NCBI GenBank assembly: GCA_963700885.1
Contig: CAVOZJ010000017.1
Span: forward strand, 1 to 64,000
Length of the DNA stretch: 64,000 nt
DNA from: Anderseniella sp963700885
GTDB taxonomy: Bacteria; Pseudomonadota; Alphaproteobacteria; Rhizobiales; Aestuariivirgaceae
Direction of reading: 5' to 3'
The position numbers and the translations under genes are program-made. The number at the start of each line of letters is the position of its first letter. Position 1 is the stretch's first letter. This document shows, one piece after another, positions 1 through 7,888 of this stretch. Under the pieces are notes generated by a model. The model was not told the origin of the DNA and did not search any database. It saw nothing but the letters and a program-made list of their open reading frames with translations.

Positions 1-554
1 TTTGGCACGTAACGGACTCTCCGGTTCGTTACCGATAGAGTCCGCTTTCGGGGTCGGAGCGGACATTCGCTTGAGCCAAGCCGAACGACAGCTTTTGGAC
101 CGGAAGCGCCAGCACTGGCATCTATATCGGAGGTCTCAAATTGGCTTCAAGCAGTCATTTTCTGCACTCCTTGCATACCTCCGCTTGGGTCACAGGCAAA
201 TCCGATCTCACGCCCAGCAGTATCCATCCGTCCAACATTCTCTCATGATCGCAGACTTGCGAAGCGTTTCGCTCCGGCACGCCCGCGATTGGCTCTCTGA
301 ACCTGTCGACTAGCGAGGGAACCGCTGCAAAAAGTACGGTTGCTCCAAATCTTCAACCAATTGAAATAACAGCACTTTTTGAATGCGAACCAATTTGCAT
401 GAGGTTCGGTCGGAAAGAGACGGAGGGGCCTTCAGAGACTGAAATTGCCATTCCTGGCAGTCTCTGTGGTTCGGTCGTTTCTGCTAAACCCCTTTGAAAC
501 AACAACAAATTTTGCTGCTGTCACGGGGCTGTTCAGAGTTTGCAATCGGGATAT
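1..554. other. No supported gene; flank of tRNA-Ser
   Basis: One reading frame is open on the plus strand at 2-313 (103 codons from a TTG). Its product is rich in Arg, His, Gln and Ser and matches no family I recognise. It has no ribosome-binding site inside the window, so I do not call it. The rest contains only the hairpin at 433-466. The stretch lies on the 3' side of the minus-strand tRNA-Ser gene, where integrated islands usually sit, but no integrase or attachment repeat is visible. Confidence 0.4.
433..466 (-). terminator. Hairpin downstream of tRNA-Ser
   Basis: Two perfect 9-bp arms, CAGAGACTG at 433-441 and CAGTCTCTG at 458-466, enclose 16 bases. The minus-strand transcript leaving tRNA-Ser would form this hairpin about 90 bases after the tRNA end. 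There is no clear U-tract, so termination is only a possible role. Confidence 0.3.
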
Positions 555-644
555 TGGCGGAGAGAGAGGGATTCGAACCCTTGATACGGTTACCCGCATA
601 CACACTTTCCAGGCGTGCGCCTTCAACCACTCGGCCACCTCTCC
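555..644 (-). tRNA. tRNA-Ser (anticodon GGA)
   Basis: The minus strand reads GGAGAGG (acceptor), GGCCGAGTGG (D-arm), an anticodon loop CTGGAAA giving anticodon GGA, a long variable arm typical of class II tRNAs, GGTTCGAATCC (T-arm) and the acceptor complement. The discriminator base is G and CCA is encoded at 555-557. The length of 90 nt fits tRNA-Ser. It decodes UCC and UCU. The long variable arm rules out most other isotypes; Leu is excluded by the anticodon. Confidence 0.95.
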
Positions 645-656
645 GGCACTGGCGGG

Positions 657-684
657 AACATACACATAAGTGGTTGAAGATCAA
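657..684 (-). promoter_or_regulatory. Promoter of tRNA-Ser
   Basis: On the minus strand TTGATC (679-684) is followed after 16 bases by TATGTT (657-662), just upstream of the tRNA 5' end at 644. Both hexamers are close to sigma-70 consensus and the position is right for a tRNA gene. Prediction only. Confidence 0.45.
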
Positions 685-778
685 GCCGTTGCATCACACG
701 ATTGTAACTGGCTGAAGCACTTGCAAGTTCGTCGGCGTATGACAACATGACAACCAGTTACCAGGCACATGGAAAGGG

Positions 779-1444
779 ATGTTGCGAATGTTCGGTTTTA
801 CCCGCAAGAAGCTTGAAATGCCGTCGGCTGACGAGGTGCTTCCCGGCCGCGATACGCCGATTGCAACGTCAGCAAGACACTTGGTCAACGGCAATCCGCT
901 CAAAGGTCCCTATCCTGCGGGTCACGAGATCGCCTATCTGGCTTTCGGCTGTTACTGGGGGTGCGAACGTGAGTTCTGGATCAGGCCCGGCGTGTGGGTG
1001 ACAGCGGTCGGCAATATTGGCGGAACAACGCCAAACCCGACCTATGAAGAGGTGTGTTCCGGCCAGACCGGCCATGCCGAAGCGGTAATGGTGGTGTTTG
1101 ACCCGACGGTCGTTTCATATGACCAGATTCTGAAATATTTCTGGGAAGCACACGATCCCACGCAAGGCATGCGTCAGGGCAATGATGTCGGCACCCAGTA
1201 CCGCTCCGGTATCTACTGGGTCGGCGATGCCCAGCGCGACGCAGCGCTGGCCTCAAAGGCGGCCTACCAGAAGGCCCTGGACGCCAGAGGCTACGGGTCG
1301 ATCACCACGGAAGTGCGTGAAGCGCCTGAGTTCTATTTCGCCGAAACCCACCACCAGCAATACCTGGCCAGGAACCCGAACGGTTATTGCGGCCTGGCCG
1401 GCACCGGCGTGACATGCCCGATCGGGGTCGGCGTCGAGGCTTGA
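779..1444 (+). CDS. msrA: Peptide-methionine (S)-S-oxide reductase MsrA
   Basis: MsrA reduces the S-epimer of methionine sulfoxide in proteins and free methionine, using thioredoxin to regenerate its thiol. It acts in the cytoplasm in oxidative damage repair. The 221-residue product has the catalytic motif GCYWGCE (Cys58; Tyr replaces the usual Phe) and the conserved TPNPTYEEVCSGQTGHAE. It also has NPNGYC and a second C-terminal Cys that can act as resolving thiols. The N-terminal extension of about 45 residues is usual for alphaproteobacterial members. The ATG at 779 follows GGAAAGGG; a second Met at codon 4 is possible. It is monocistronic and convergent with pheT, with a repeat array filling the gap. 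Confidence 0.95.
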   Translation: MLRMFGFTRKKLEMPSADEVLPGRDTPIATSARHLVNGNPLKGPYPAGHEIAYLAFGCYWGCEREFWIRPGVWVTAVGNIGGTTPNPTYEEVCSGQTGHAEAVMVVFDPTVVSYDQILKYFWEAHDPTQGMRQGNDVGTQYRSGIYWVGDAQRDAALASKAAYQKALDARGYGSITTEVREAPEFYFAETHHQQYLARNPNGYCGLAGTGVTCPIGVGVEA

Positions 1445-1467
1445 TGGGTGGTTGGGTTGTTGTTTTG

Positions 1468-1511
1468 TTCCGCTCACGCAAGCAGCCTGACGGCTGCGCT
1501 CCGCTGGGGCG
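1468..1511 (-). repeat. Inverted partial copy of the 130-bp repeat
   Basis: The segment is the reverse complement of the last third of the repeat at 1629-1760. It carries the same block running from CGCCCCAGCGGAGCGCAGCC to GCGTGAGCGGAA. It faces the three direct copies downstream, so the array as a whole is a large imperfect inverted repeat. Confidence 0.75.
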
Positions 1512-1587
1512 GGCCTGACCGGCCCGAGGCCCGGTCGGGCCTAGTGGGCGTTCATCAATCAGGTTGTATTGGCGGTGACCCATTATT

Positions 1588-1628
1588 CTGGTCGAACAGC
1601 TTTACTCGGCACTTCGTGCCTCGCGCCG
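1588..1628 (+). repeat. 44-bp box variant (CTGGTCGAACAGC)
   Basis: It begins CTGGTCGAACAGCTTT and runs directly into the 130-bp repeat at 1629. The same box occurs three times in tandem at 63423-63545, again directly ahead of a 130-bp repeat copy. This copy contains the triloop hairpin GGCACTTCGTGCC. Confidence 0.7.
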
Positions 1629-1760
1629 TTCTCCGGTCCTGAACAACCATAGTGATGAATTCCTCCGAAGCACGGAACGTGCTGAGGCAAGGCCGACTGG
1701 CCGCCGCACGAAGTGCGCCCCAGCGGAGCGCAGCCGAAGGCTGCTGGCGTGAGCGGAATA
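1629..1760 (+). repeat. 130-bp palindromic repeat, copy 1
   Basis: The unit runs from TTCTCCG to GAGCGGAATA. It contains nested small hairpins: AGCACGGAACGTGCT, GGCCGACTGGCC, CGCACGAAGTGCG and CGCAGCCGAAGGCTGC. The GAA triloops recur. It is nearly identical to copy 2, which lies 142-143 bp further on. Confidence 0.8.
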
Positions 1761-1770
1761 AGACACCCGG

Positions 1771-1903
1771 TTCTCCGATCCCCGAATAACCATAGTGATG
1801 AATTCCTCCGAAGCACGGAACGTGCTGAGGCAAGGCCGACTGGCCGCCGCACGAAGTGCGCCCCAGCGGAGCGCAGCCGAAGGCTGCTGGCGTGAGCGGA
1901 ATA
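1771..1903 (+). repeat. 130-bp palindromic repeat, copy 2
   Basis: It is a direct copy of the 1629-1760 unit. From CCATAGTGATGAATTCCTCC through GAGCGGAATA it is identical by eye; differences are confined to the first 15 or so bases. Such high identity suggests recent duplication or gene conversion. Confidence 0.8.
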
Positions 1904-1925
1904 GATCAGGACACCCGTGAATGGG

Positions 1926-2055
1926 TTCTCTGACCCCGGACAAGCACCGAGTGATGATCCCCGAAGCACGGAACGTGCCGAGGTACTGTTCGGGCTGCCG
2001 CACGAAGTGCGCCCCAGCGGAGCGCAGCCGACAGGCTGCTGGCGTGAGCGGAATA
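1926..2055 (+). repeat. 130-bp palindromic repeat, copy 3 (diverged)
   Basis: It has the same order of blocks as copies 1 and 2. The middle is changed: GAGGTACTGTTCGGGCTGCC replaces the GGCCGACTGGCC hairpin region. The hairpins CGCACGAAGTGCG and the terminal GTGAGCGGAATA are kept. It ends 13 bp before the pheT stop codon. Confidence 0.75.
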
Positions 2056-2068
2056 AATCAACCACGGG

Positions 2069-4471
2069 CTACCCTCTCAGGGTAGCCCCGGTTGCCTTGC
2101 TGACGCCGGCTACGATAGCCTTCGACACGGCATCGATTTCTTCTTCGGTCAGGGTCGTGTCCCTGGGCTGCAGTGTAACCTCGATGGCCAGTGAGCGTTT
2201 GCCTTCACCGAGATTGCCGCCTTCGAACACATCGAACACTGAAACGTCGGACACCAGTACCTTGTCCGCGCCGCGCGCTGCACGCAGCAGGCTGTCAGCC
2301 GGTATGTCACTGTTGACAACAAAGGCAAAGTCGCGCTTCACCGGCAACAGGTCCGATGTGTCCATGGGCGGTCTGGCTGCCTGCACCGACCTGGGTTCGG
2401 GGATGGCGTCGATGTTCATCTCAAACGCCACGAGCGGACCCCTGACATCCATCGCATCCAGCACGCGCGGATGGATTTCGCCAAACCAGCCGAGCTGGTT
2501 CTTGGGCCCGAGCCGGACGGTGCCGGACCTTCCCGGGTGGAACCAGGATGGTGCGCCCTGCACAGCCTGAAGACTTGTTACGGGGGCACCTGCCGCCGCC
2601 AGTGCCGCCATCAGGTCAGCCTTGGCATCAAAGGCATCTACATTGCGGACCTTGCCGCCCCAGTGCCGCGGTCCGGTCTGGCCCCGCCTGACGCCGGCTG
2701 CGCGCAGGGTTTCGTCCTGCGGCTGGTCACCGGCATAAACCTGGCCCACTTCAAACAGGCCAACCTGCGCCTGGCCGCGGTCAACGTTGCGCCCGGTCGC
2801 CGCTACCAGGTTGGCGATCAGCGACGGCCGCATGTCGGACAACTCGACCGAGATCGGATTGGCCAGTTTCAGTTCCGGCTGGCCCCCGCCAAACAGGTCC
2901 GCCTGCTGCGAAGGCAGGAATGACCAGGTTACCGCCTCGTTCAGCCCCCGGCCGGCCAGTGTCCGGCGGGCCGCCAGCATGCGTTTCTGGCGGATGGTCA
3001 GCACCGGCCTGGCAACGGCGTATGGCCGCTGCATGGCAACCGGCTGCACGTTGTCAAGGCCATGAATGCGGCAGATCTCCTCGACCAGGTCGGCCTCGCC
3101 ATGAACATCCGGCCGCCAGGTTGGAACCGCACACGACAGCACCTCGCCCCCGTCGGTTACGCCAAACCCCAGCGCTTCAAGAATTTCCACCTGCCTGGCT
3201 TCCGGCACATCGATGCCGCCCAGTGACCTGACCCTCGTTTTGCGCAGGTCATAGGAACGGGTGTTCAGTGGCGCCTTGCCGGCAATCACCAGCCTGGAAG
3301 GCTCGCCGCCACACAGATCCATGATCATCTGCGTTGCAAGCTGGGCGCCGGCCGTCACGAAGGCCGGGTCAACACCGCGTTCAAAACGGTAGCGCGCATC
3401 GGTGATGACGCCAAGCTTGCGACCGGTCGCAGCGGTGCGCACCGGATCAAAGAAGGCCGCTTCGATAAACACGCTGGTGGTATTGCCGTCACAGCCTGAA
3501 GCTTCACCACCAATGATACCGGCGATGCCTTCTGCGCCGTTGTCATCGGCGATCACCGTCATGGTGTCGTCAAGCGTATACTCCCGGCCGTCGAGCGCCA
3601 AAAGGGTTTCACCCGGCTTCGCCATGCGTGCATGAACGGTGCCATGCACCTTGTCTGCATCAAACACATGCAAGGGACGGCCGAAACTGAAAGTTATGTA
3701 GTTGGTGATGTCGACCAGCGCGGAAATCGGACGCAGGCCAATCGCCATCAGCCGGCGCTGCAGCCAGTCCGGCGACGGACCGTTCTTCAGACCCCTGATG
3801 TGGCGGCCAACGAACATCGAGCACGGCATGGGGTCTTCATCGTCAAACCTGAGATCAACCCCGATCGGGGAATTGTATGTGCCCGTGATGTCCGGGACCT
3901 GCAGGGGTTTCAGTTTTCCAAGGCCCTTTGCCGCCAGGTCCCGGGCAATGCCATAGACCCCCAGCGCATCGGGCCGGTTCGGCGTTATGGCGACGTCCAG
4001 CACCGGGTCATCGAGCCCCAGCGCCTCGGCGGCGCTCATGCCGACGGGAAAGCCGTCAGCCAGATCAATGATGCCGTCATGTGAATCGGAAATCATCAGT
4101 TCGCGTTCCGAACACAGCATGCCCGCGCTCTCGACGCCGCGTATGGTGCCAACTGCAAGGTCAACGCCGGTGCCGGGTATGTGTGTGCCGGGCGGGGCAA
4201 ACACACCGACAAGGCCGATACGGGCATTTGGAGCACCACACACCACCTGCACCATGCCATTTTCGGTTTCCACGTCACAAACCCGCAAACGGTCCGCATC
4301 GGGATGCTGGCGGGCTTCCTTTACCCTGCAGATGGTGAAGGCTGCCAGGGCGGCGGCCGGGTCCTCAACGCCTTCAACCTCAAGGCCTACTCCAACCAGG
4401 CCGTCGCAAATTTCTTCCAGCGTGGCGGCGGTATCGAGATGCTGCCTGAGCCATTTCAGAGTGAACTTCAT
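2069..4471 (-). CDS. pheT: Phenylalanine-tRNA ligase beta subunit
   Basis: It is the large subunit of the cytoplasmic (alpha-beta)2 enzyme that charges tRNA-Phe. The 800 residues match the usual bacterial length. Visible in order are the N-terminal EMAP/OB-type tRNA-binding domain (near residues 40-150, HPDADRLRVCDVE), the B3/B4 editing region (residues about 200-400), the B5 domain, and a C-terminal FDX-ACB anticodon-binding domain (LLPVKRDFAFVV near residue 710). The start at 4471 overlaps the pheS stop by 4 bases, so the two subunits are translationally coupled. The frame is intact, unlike the pheS N-terminus. The gene ends against a repeat array. Confidence 0.97.
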   Translation of the reverse strand: MKFTLKWLRQHLDTAATLEEICDGLVGVGLEVEGVEDPAAALAAFTICRVKEARQHPDADRLRVCDVETENGMVQVVCGAPNARIGLVGVFAPPGTHIPGTGVDLAVGTIRGVESAGMLCSERELMISDSHDGIIDLADGFPVGMSAAEALGLDDPVLDVAITPNRPDALGVYGIARDLAAKGLGKLKPLQVPDITGTYNSPIGVDLRFDDEDPMPCSMFVGRHIRGLKNGPSPDWLQRRLMAIGLRPISALVDITNYITFSFGRPLHVFDADKVHGTVHARMAKPGETLLALDGREYTLDDTMTVIADDNGAEGIAGIIGGEASGCDGNTTSVFIEAAFFDPVRTAATGRKLGVITDARYRFERGVDPAFVTAGAQLATQMIMDLCGGEPSRLVIAGKAPLNTRSYDLRKTRVRSLGGIDVPEARQVEILEALGFGVTDGGEVLSCAVPTWRPDVHGEADLVEEICRIHGLDNVQPVAMQRPYAVARPVLTIRQKRMLAARRTLAGRGLNEAVTWSFLPSQQADLFGGGQPELKLANPISVELSDMRPSLIANLVAATGRNVDRGQAQVGLFEVGQVYAGDQPQDETLRAAGVRRGQTGPRHWGGKVRNVDAFDAKADLMAALAAAGAPVTSLQAVQGAPSWFHPGRSGTVRLGPKNQLGWFGEIHPRVLDAMDVRGPLVAFEMNIDAIPEPRSVQAARPPMDTSDLLPVKRDFAFVVNSDIPADSLLRAARGADKVLVSDVSVFDVFEGGNLGEGKRSLAIEVTLQPRDTTLTEEEIDAVSKAIVAGVSKATGATLRG

Positions 4472-5541
4472 GACAGTCCTCCCGCCAGTGTCGGCACGCT
4501 GAGCGCGCGAAAACCATAGTGCCTGAGCCAGCGCAGGTCGGAATCGAAGAAGGCCCGCAAATCGGGGATGCCGTATTTCAGCATCGCCAGACGGTCGATG
4601 CCCATGCCAAAGGCAAAGCCCTGCACCCTGTCCGGATCCAGGCCGCCTGCACGTATGACATTCGGGTGCACCATGCCGGAGCCGAGAATTTCCAGCCAGC
4701 TGTCGCCGGTACCGACCTTTACCTGATGCTTTTCCCAGGAGCAGTTGATGTCCACTTCCATGCTGGGCTCGGTGAACGGAAAGTGCGAGGCTCGGAAGCG
4801 CATCTTTACCGCTTCAACCTCAAAAAATGCCTTGCAGAATTCTTCAAGACACCATTTCAGATGGCCCAGGTGGGTGTTGTCATCCAGCACCAGGCCCTCG
4901 ACCTGATGGAACATCGGGGTGTGGGTCTGGTCGGAGTCGCAGCGGAACGTGCGGCCCGGCGCGATGATGCGGATCGGGGCTTCGCTTTGCTGCATGGCGC
5001 GGATCTGCACCGGCGAGGTATGGGTGCGCAGTACCATGCGCGAACCGTCTTGCTTCGGATTGAAGTAGAATGTGTCGTGCTCCTGGCGCGCCGGGTGATC
5101 ATCGGGAATGTTCAGCGCGCCAAAGTTGTACCAGTCGGTTTCAATGTGCGGGCCCTCGGCCACGGCAAACCCCATGTCCCCGAAAATCTGGGTAATTTCT
5201 TCCCAGACCTGAGAAACCGGGTGAACCGAGCCCTGCAGTTCAGGACGCGCAGGCAAAGTCACGTCGACAAACTCGGTCGCAAGACGGACCTCAAGACCAG
5301 CTTCCTTCAGCGAGGCTGACCGTGATGCAATGGCTGCAGCCACCCTGTCCTTGAGTGCGTTCAGGGTCTGGCCTGCCTGTCTGCGCTCGTCAGGCGACAG
5401 GGCTGCAAGGGTTTTCATGCGCTGCGGATATGGCGCCCTTTTTGCCCAGTGCAGACACCCGCACGGTGTCCAGCGCGGCCTCGTCGCCTGCCGCTTCAAC
5501 GGCACTACTAGTTGGTTTTCCAGTTCTGCCAGTTCGCTCAT
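4468..5541 (-). CDS. pheS: Phenylalanine-tRNA ligase alpha subunit (N-terminal double frameshift)
   Basis: It is the catalytic subunit of the class II phenylalanyl-tRNA synthetase. Motif 2 (GRTFRCDSDQTHTPMFHQVE) and motif 3 (GFAFGMGIDRLAMLKYGI) are present, and the length of 357 fits. Oddity: residues about 12-41 do not look like PheS. The expected coiled-coil segment (DEAALDTVRVSALGKKGAIS) lies in another minus-strand frame at about 5430-5510. The given frame therefore contains two compensating indels, near 5512 and near 5425. The open frame survives, but that part of the tRNA-binding arm is wrong as written. Sequence error is likelier than biology in an essential gene. The start ATG at 5541 gives MSELAELENQL, as in relatives. 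Confidence 0.93.
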   Translation of the reverse strand: MSELAELENQLVVPLKRQATRPRWTPCGCLHWAKRAPYPQRMKTLAALSPDERRQAGQTLNALKDRVAAAIASRSASLKEAGLEVRLATEFVDVTLPARPELQGSVHPVSQVWEEITQIFGDMGFAVAEGPHIETDWYNFGALNIPDDHPARQEHDTFYFNPKQDGSRMVLRTHTSPVQIRAMQQSEAPIRIIAPGRTFRCDSDQTHTPMFHQVEGLVLDDNTHLGHLKWCLEEFCKAFFEVEAVKMRFRASHFPFTEPSMEVDINCSWEKHQVKVGTGDSWLEILGSGMVHPNVIRAGGLDPDRVQGFAFGMGIDRLAMLKYGIPDLRAFFDSDLRWLRHYGFRALSVPTLAGGLS

Positions 5542-5574
5542 GGTGAAACCCGTCGGTCATGTTCAGAAACAATA

Positions 5575-5621
5575 AAGCCGGACTTATCGCGCAATACTCA
5601 TGCGGCAACAATGCCCGGCTT
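5575..5621 (-). terminator. Possible terminator or attenuator between rplT and pheS
   Basis: On the minus strand AAGCCGG (5615-5621) and CCGGCTT (5575-5581) can pair across 33 bases, followed by TTATTGTTT. The loop is large, so the hairpin is weak. It lies in the 119-bp gap between the rplT stop and pheS start, where partial termination would set the synthetase level. I saw no Phe-rich leader peptide. Confidence 0.3.
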
Positions 5622-5660
5622 AAACTCGATGTGTTTGTGGTCAGATAGCAGCGTGCAAAA

Positions 5661-6014
5661 TTACAGCGCGGCCTTTGCCTTTTCGACCAGCACCCTGAAT
5701 GCGTCTGGCTCGCGTACGGCAATATCGGACAGGACTTTACGGTCGACTTCGACACCGGCTTTGCCGAGGCCCTCGATAAATCGGCCATAGGTCATGTCAA
5801 GTTCACGGCATGCAGCATTGATGCGCTGAATCCACAATGAGCGGAAATTGCGTTTCTTGCGGCGCCGGTCGCGATAAGCGTACTGACCTGCCTTTTCCAC
5901 GGCCTGGACGGCGGCGCGGAACACGTTCTTGCGGCGGCCATAATAACCCTTGGCTGCCTTGACGACTTTGCGGTGACGCGCATGAGCGGTCACACCACGT
6001 TTAACTCGTGCCAT
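5661..6014 (-). CDS. rplT: 50S ribosomal protein L20
   Basis: This is a 23S rRNA-binding assembly protein of the large subunit. It has 117 residues and starts MARVKRGVTAHARHRKVVK; it carries the highly basic N-terminal arm and the core motif LWIQRINAACRELDMTYGRF. The ATG at 6014 is preceded by AAGGAG. Upstream in-frame codons (to 6104) encode the rpmI-rplT spacer and are not part of the protein. It follows rpmI by 25 bp in one operon. infC, which often precedes rpmI in other bacteria, is not adjacent here. Confidence 0.97.
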   Translation of the reverse strand: MARVKRGVTAHARHRKVVKAAKGYYGRRKNVFRAAVQAVEKAGQYAYRDRRRKKRNFRSLWIQRINAACRELDMTYGRFIEGLGKAGVEVDRKVLSDIAVREPDAFRVLVEKAKAAL

Positions 6015-6039
6015 TTTAAGGTAACTCCTTGCGTGACCG

Positions 6040-6237
6040 TTAGCGGTAGGGCATAAACCCCTTGATGATCTTCGCGTCCGCCTCCGAGAGGATTGTCGTA
6101 CCACGCTGGTTGCGGATGAACTTGTTCGACCGCTTGATCATGCCATGGCGCTTACCGGCCTGCGCCGATTTCACCTTGCCGCTTGCGGTGAAGCTGAAAC
6201 GCTTCTTGCAAGACGCCTTCGTCTTCATCTTGGGCAT
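6040..6237 (-). CDS. rpmI: 50S ribosomal protein L35
   Basis: It is a small basic large-subunit protein of 65 residues. It starts MPKMKTKASCKKRFSFTASG and ends DAKIIKGFMPYR, matching the L35 family throughout. The start at 6237 is fixed by family alignment; the longer open frame to 6423 is spacer. It is the first gene of the rpmI-rplT-pheS-pheT run and is divergent from the PuuA-like gene. Confidence 0.96.
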   Translation of the reverse strand: MPKMKTKASCKKRFSFTASGKVKSAQAGKRHGMIKRSNKFIRNQRGTTILSEADAKIIKGFMPYR

Positions 6238-6289
6238 TTTGCTGTCTCCATTTTGCTCTCGACAGTGTTCATCCGGTTCACGATTTCCA

Positions 6290-6332
6290 CCAGGGATGCA
6301 CTTCGTGCAGCGGCCGATAGGCCTGCCCTGTT
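6290..6332 (-). repeat. Diverged half copy of the 130-bp repeat
   Basis: The hairpin TGCACTTCGTGCA (6297-6309) is followed by CGGCCGATAGGCC and TGCCCTG. Order and spacing match the reverse complement of the middle of the 130-bp repeat (CGCACTTCGTGCG, then GGCCAGTCGGCC, then TTGCCTC). It lies in the divergent gap upstream of rpmI. Confidence 0.5.
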
Positions 6333-6512
6333 TCGCCCGCAACGTGATGAGCCAGTCGTTTGAGCTTGTTTTTAAGCATTTAAACCGCCACGGCAGCCCA
6401 CACTGGCCGGACGGTTCGTTCAAACGAGGTGGCTTATAGCCGTGAAAGGGCCACTTGGCAACACCTTCAACAACCCTCTAGGTTCGAGATCCGAGGTAAC
6501 AGGAGACGGGCA

Positions 6513-7862
6513 ATGACGGCGAAAAACGAAGCTCAGGCATTTCTGGAGGACAACCCGGACATTACTCATCTGGACACGGTTCTGATCGACCTGTGCGGCC
6601 AGGCCTACGGCAAGCGCCTGCCACGCGCTCACATTGAAAAACTGTATGAAAACGGCACCCCGGTGTGTGCAGCCATGAGCCTGGTGGACGTGCAGGGAAA
6701 CACCGCCGATCCAATGGGCTACGGCTTTTCCGACGGTGACCCGGATGCGACCGTGCGGCCTGTCACGGGGAGGCTTGCCAGGGCGCCATGGGTGCAGGGC
6801 CTGGCCCAGGTGCTGTGCGAACCGGAAGACGCCAAAAATGGAACACCGCTGTGGTATGATCCGCGCACCGTGCTGAAACAGGTTGCAGGCCGGTTTGCGG
6901 AGCTGAAAATCAGGCCCGTCACAGCGGTAGAGCTTGAATTCTACCTGATCTCTGCCGGGCGCGCTGATGACGGTGCACCGATACCTGCATCCTCACCGCG
7001 CAATGGCCGCCCGGAGACCGCCGGCAGGGTATTGTCGCTTGACAAGATGGATGAATTCGCACCGGTCATTTCTGCAATTGAAGCGGCCTGCGAAACACAG
7101 AACCTGCCCACTTCAACGATGATTTCCGAATATGGTCCCGGGCAGTTCGAAATCAATCTTGAACATTGTGACGACCCGGTGAAAGCCTGCGATGACGCTG
7201 TGCTGTTGCGCCGCTGCATCACCTCGGTCGCACGCGCCAGCGGGCTTGACGCCACCTTCATGTCAGTGCCGTTTCCGGGTCAATCCGGTTCCGGAATGCA
7301 CATTCACGCCTCGCTGGCCGATGATACCGGCAACATGTTCGATCCTGCGAGTAAGGGGTCGGCTGCGAAACTGTCGTCAGCCATCGCCGGGCTTCAGGCA
7401 ATACACGCAGAGTCCATGGCCATCTTTGCCCCGAATCTCAATGTCTACCGGCGTTATGTCGCCGACAATTTCACGCCCGTTACAACTGACTGGGGCGACA
7501 ACAACCGCTCGGTCGCGTTCCGGATACCGTCAGGGCCTGCATCGGCAACCCGCTTAGAGCATCGCGCCGCGGGTGCCGAGGCCAATCCCTATCTGGTGAT
7601 GGCCGCTGTCCTGGCGGGCATGCATCACGGCCTGACAAACCGGCTTGATGCCGGAGTACGCTCAACCGGCAATGTTGGCGCTGAAGTTGACGACCAGTTG
7701 CCGCTCAGCCTGTGGCAGGCGCTGGATGCAACCCGCAATGCCCGCATCCTTCCCGGCTATTTCGGACAGGATTACTGCCGGATTTACGCCGAGGTAAAGC
7801 AGGCGGAGTTTGCTGCATTCATGGAAACCATCTCCCGGCGGGAGTACGACTGGTATCTGTGA
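6513..7862 (+). CDS. Glutamine synthetase family protein (gamma-glutamylpolyamine synthetase-like)
   Basis: The 449-residue enzyme belongs to the GS-like ligases that join glutamate to an amine with ATP, such as PuuA (glutamate-putrescine ligase). The GS catalytic domain is clear: the ExE motif VELEFYL near residue 145, FEINLEH, the ATP-site motif GSGMHIHASL, the loop DNNRSVAFRIP and AGAEANPYLVMAAVLAG. The length is close to PuuA and shorter than many GlnA proteins. The start ATG at 6513 has AGGAG 8 bases upstream; the frame is open to 6429 but lacks a site there. No other polyamine gene is adjacent, so the true amine substrate is unknown. It converges with the antiporter gene. Confidence 0.88.
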   Translation: MTAKNEAQAFLEDNPDITHLDTVLIDLCGQAYGKRLPRAHIEKLYENGTPVCAAMSLVDVQGNTADPMGYGFSDGDPDATVRPVTGRLARAPWVQGLAQVLCEPEDAKNGTPLWYDPRTVLKQVAGRFAELKIRPVTAVELEFYLISAGRADDGAPIPASSPRNGRPETAGRVLSLDKMDEFAPVISAIEAACETQNLPTSTMISEYGPGQFEINLEHCDDPVKACDDAVLLRRCITSVARASGLDATFMSVPFPGQSGSGMHIHASLADDTGNMFDPASKGSAAKLSSAIAGLQAIHAESMAIFAPNLNVYRRYVADNFTPVTTDWGDNNRSVAFRIPSGPASATRLEHRAAGAEANPYLVMAAVLAGMHHGLTNRLDAGVRSTGNVGAEVDDQLPLSLWQALDATRNARILPGYFGQDYCRIYAEVKQAEFAAFMETISRREYDWYL

Positions 7863-7888
7863 TCTGAAGTAAGTTTTGCTGGATAGTA

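Larger units (their letters stand above)
1445..2068. other. Convergent intergenic gap filled with palindromic repeats
   Basis: This 624-bp gap between the ends of msrA and pheT is almost wholly made of repeat units, listed separately. Open frames here on both strands are translations of the repeats and are not called. The position between two convergent 3' ends suits a REP/BIME-like or bidirectional termination role. Confidence 0.75.

Noticed and set aside
1583..2065. Long open frames on both strands in the msrA-pheT gap
   Set aside because: They are translations of the 130-bp repeats; the same peptide pattern recurs in each copy and no start signals are present.
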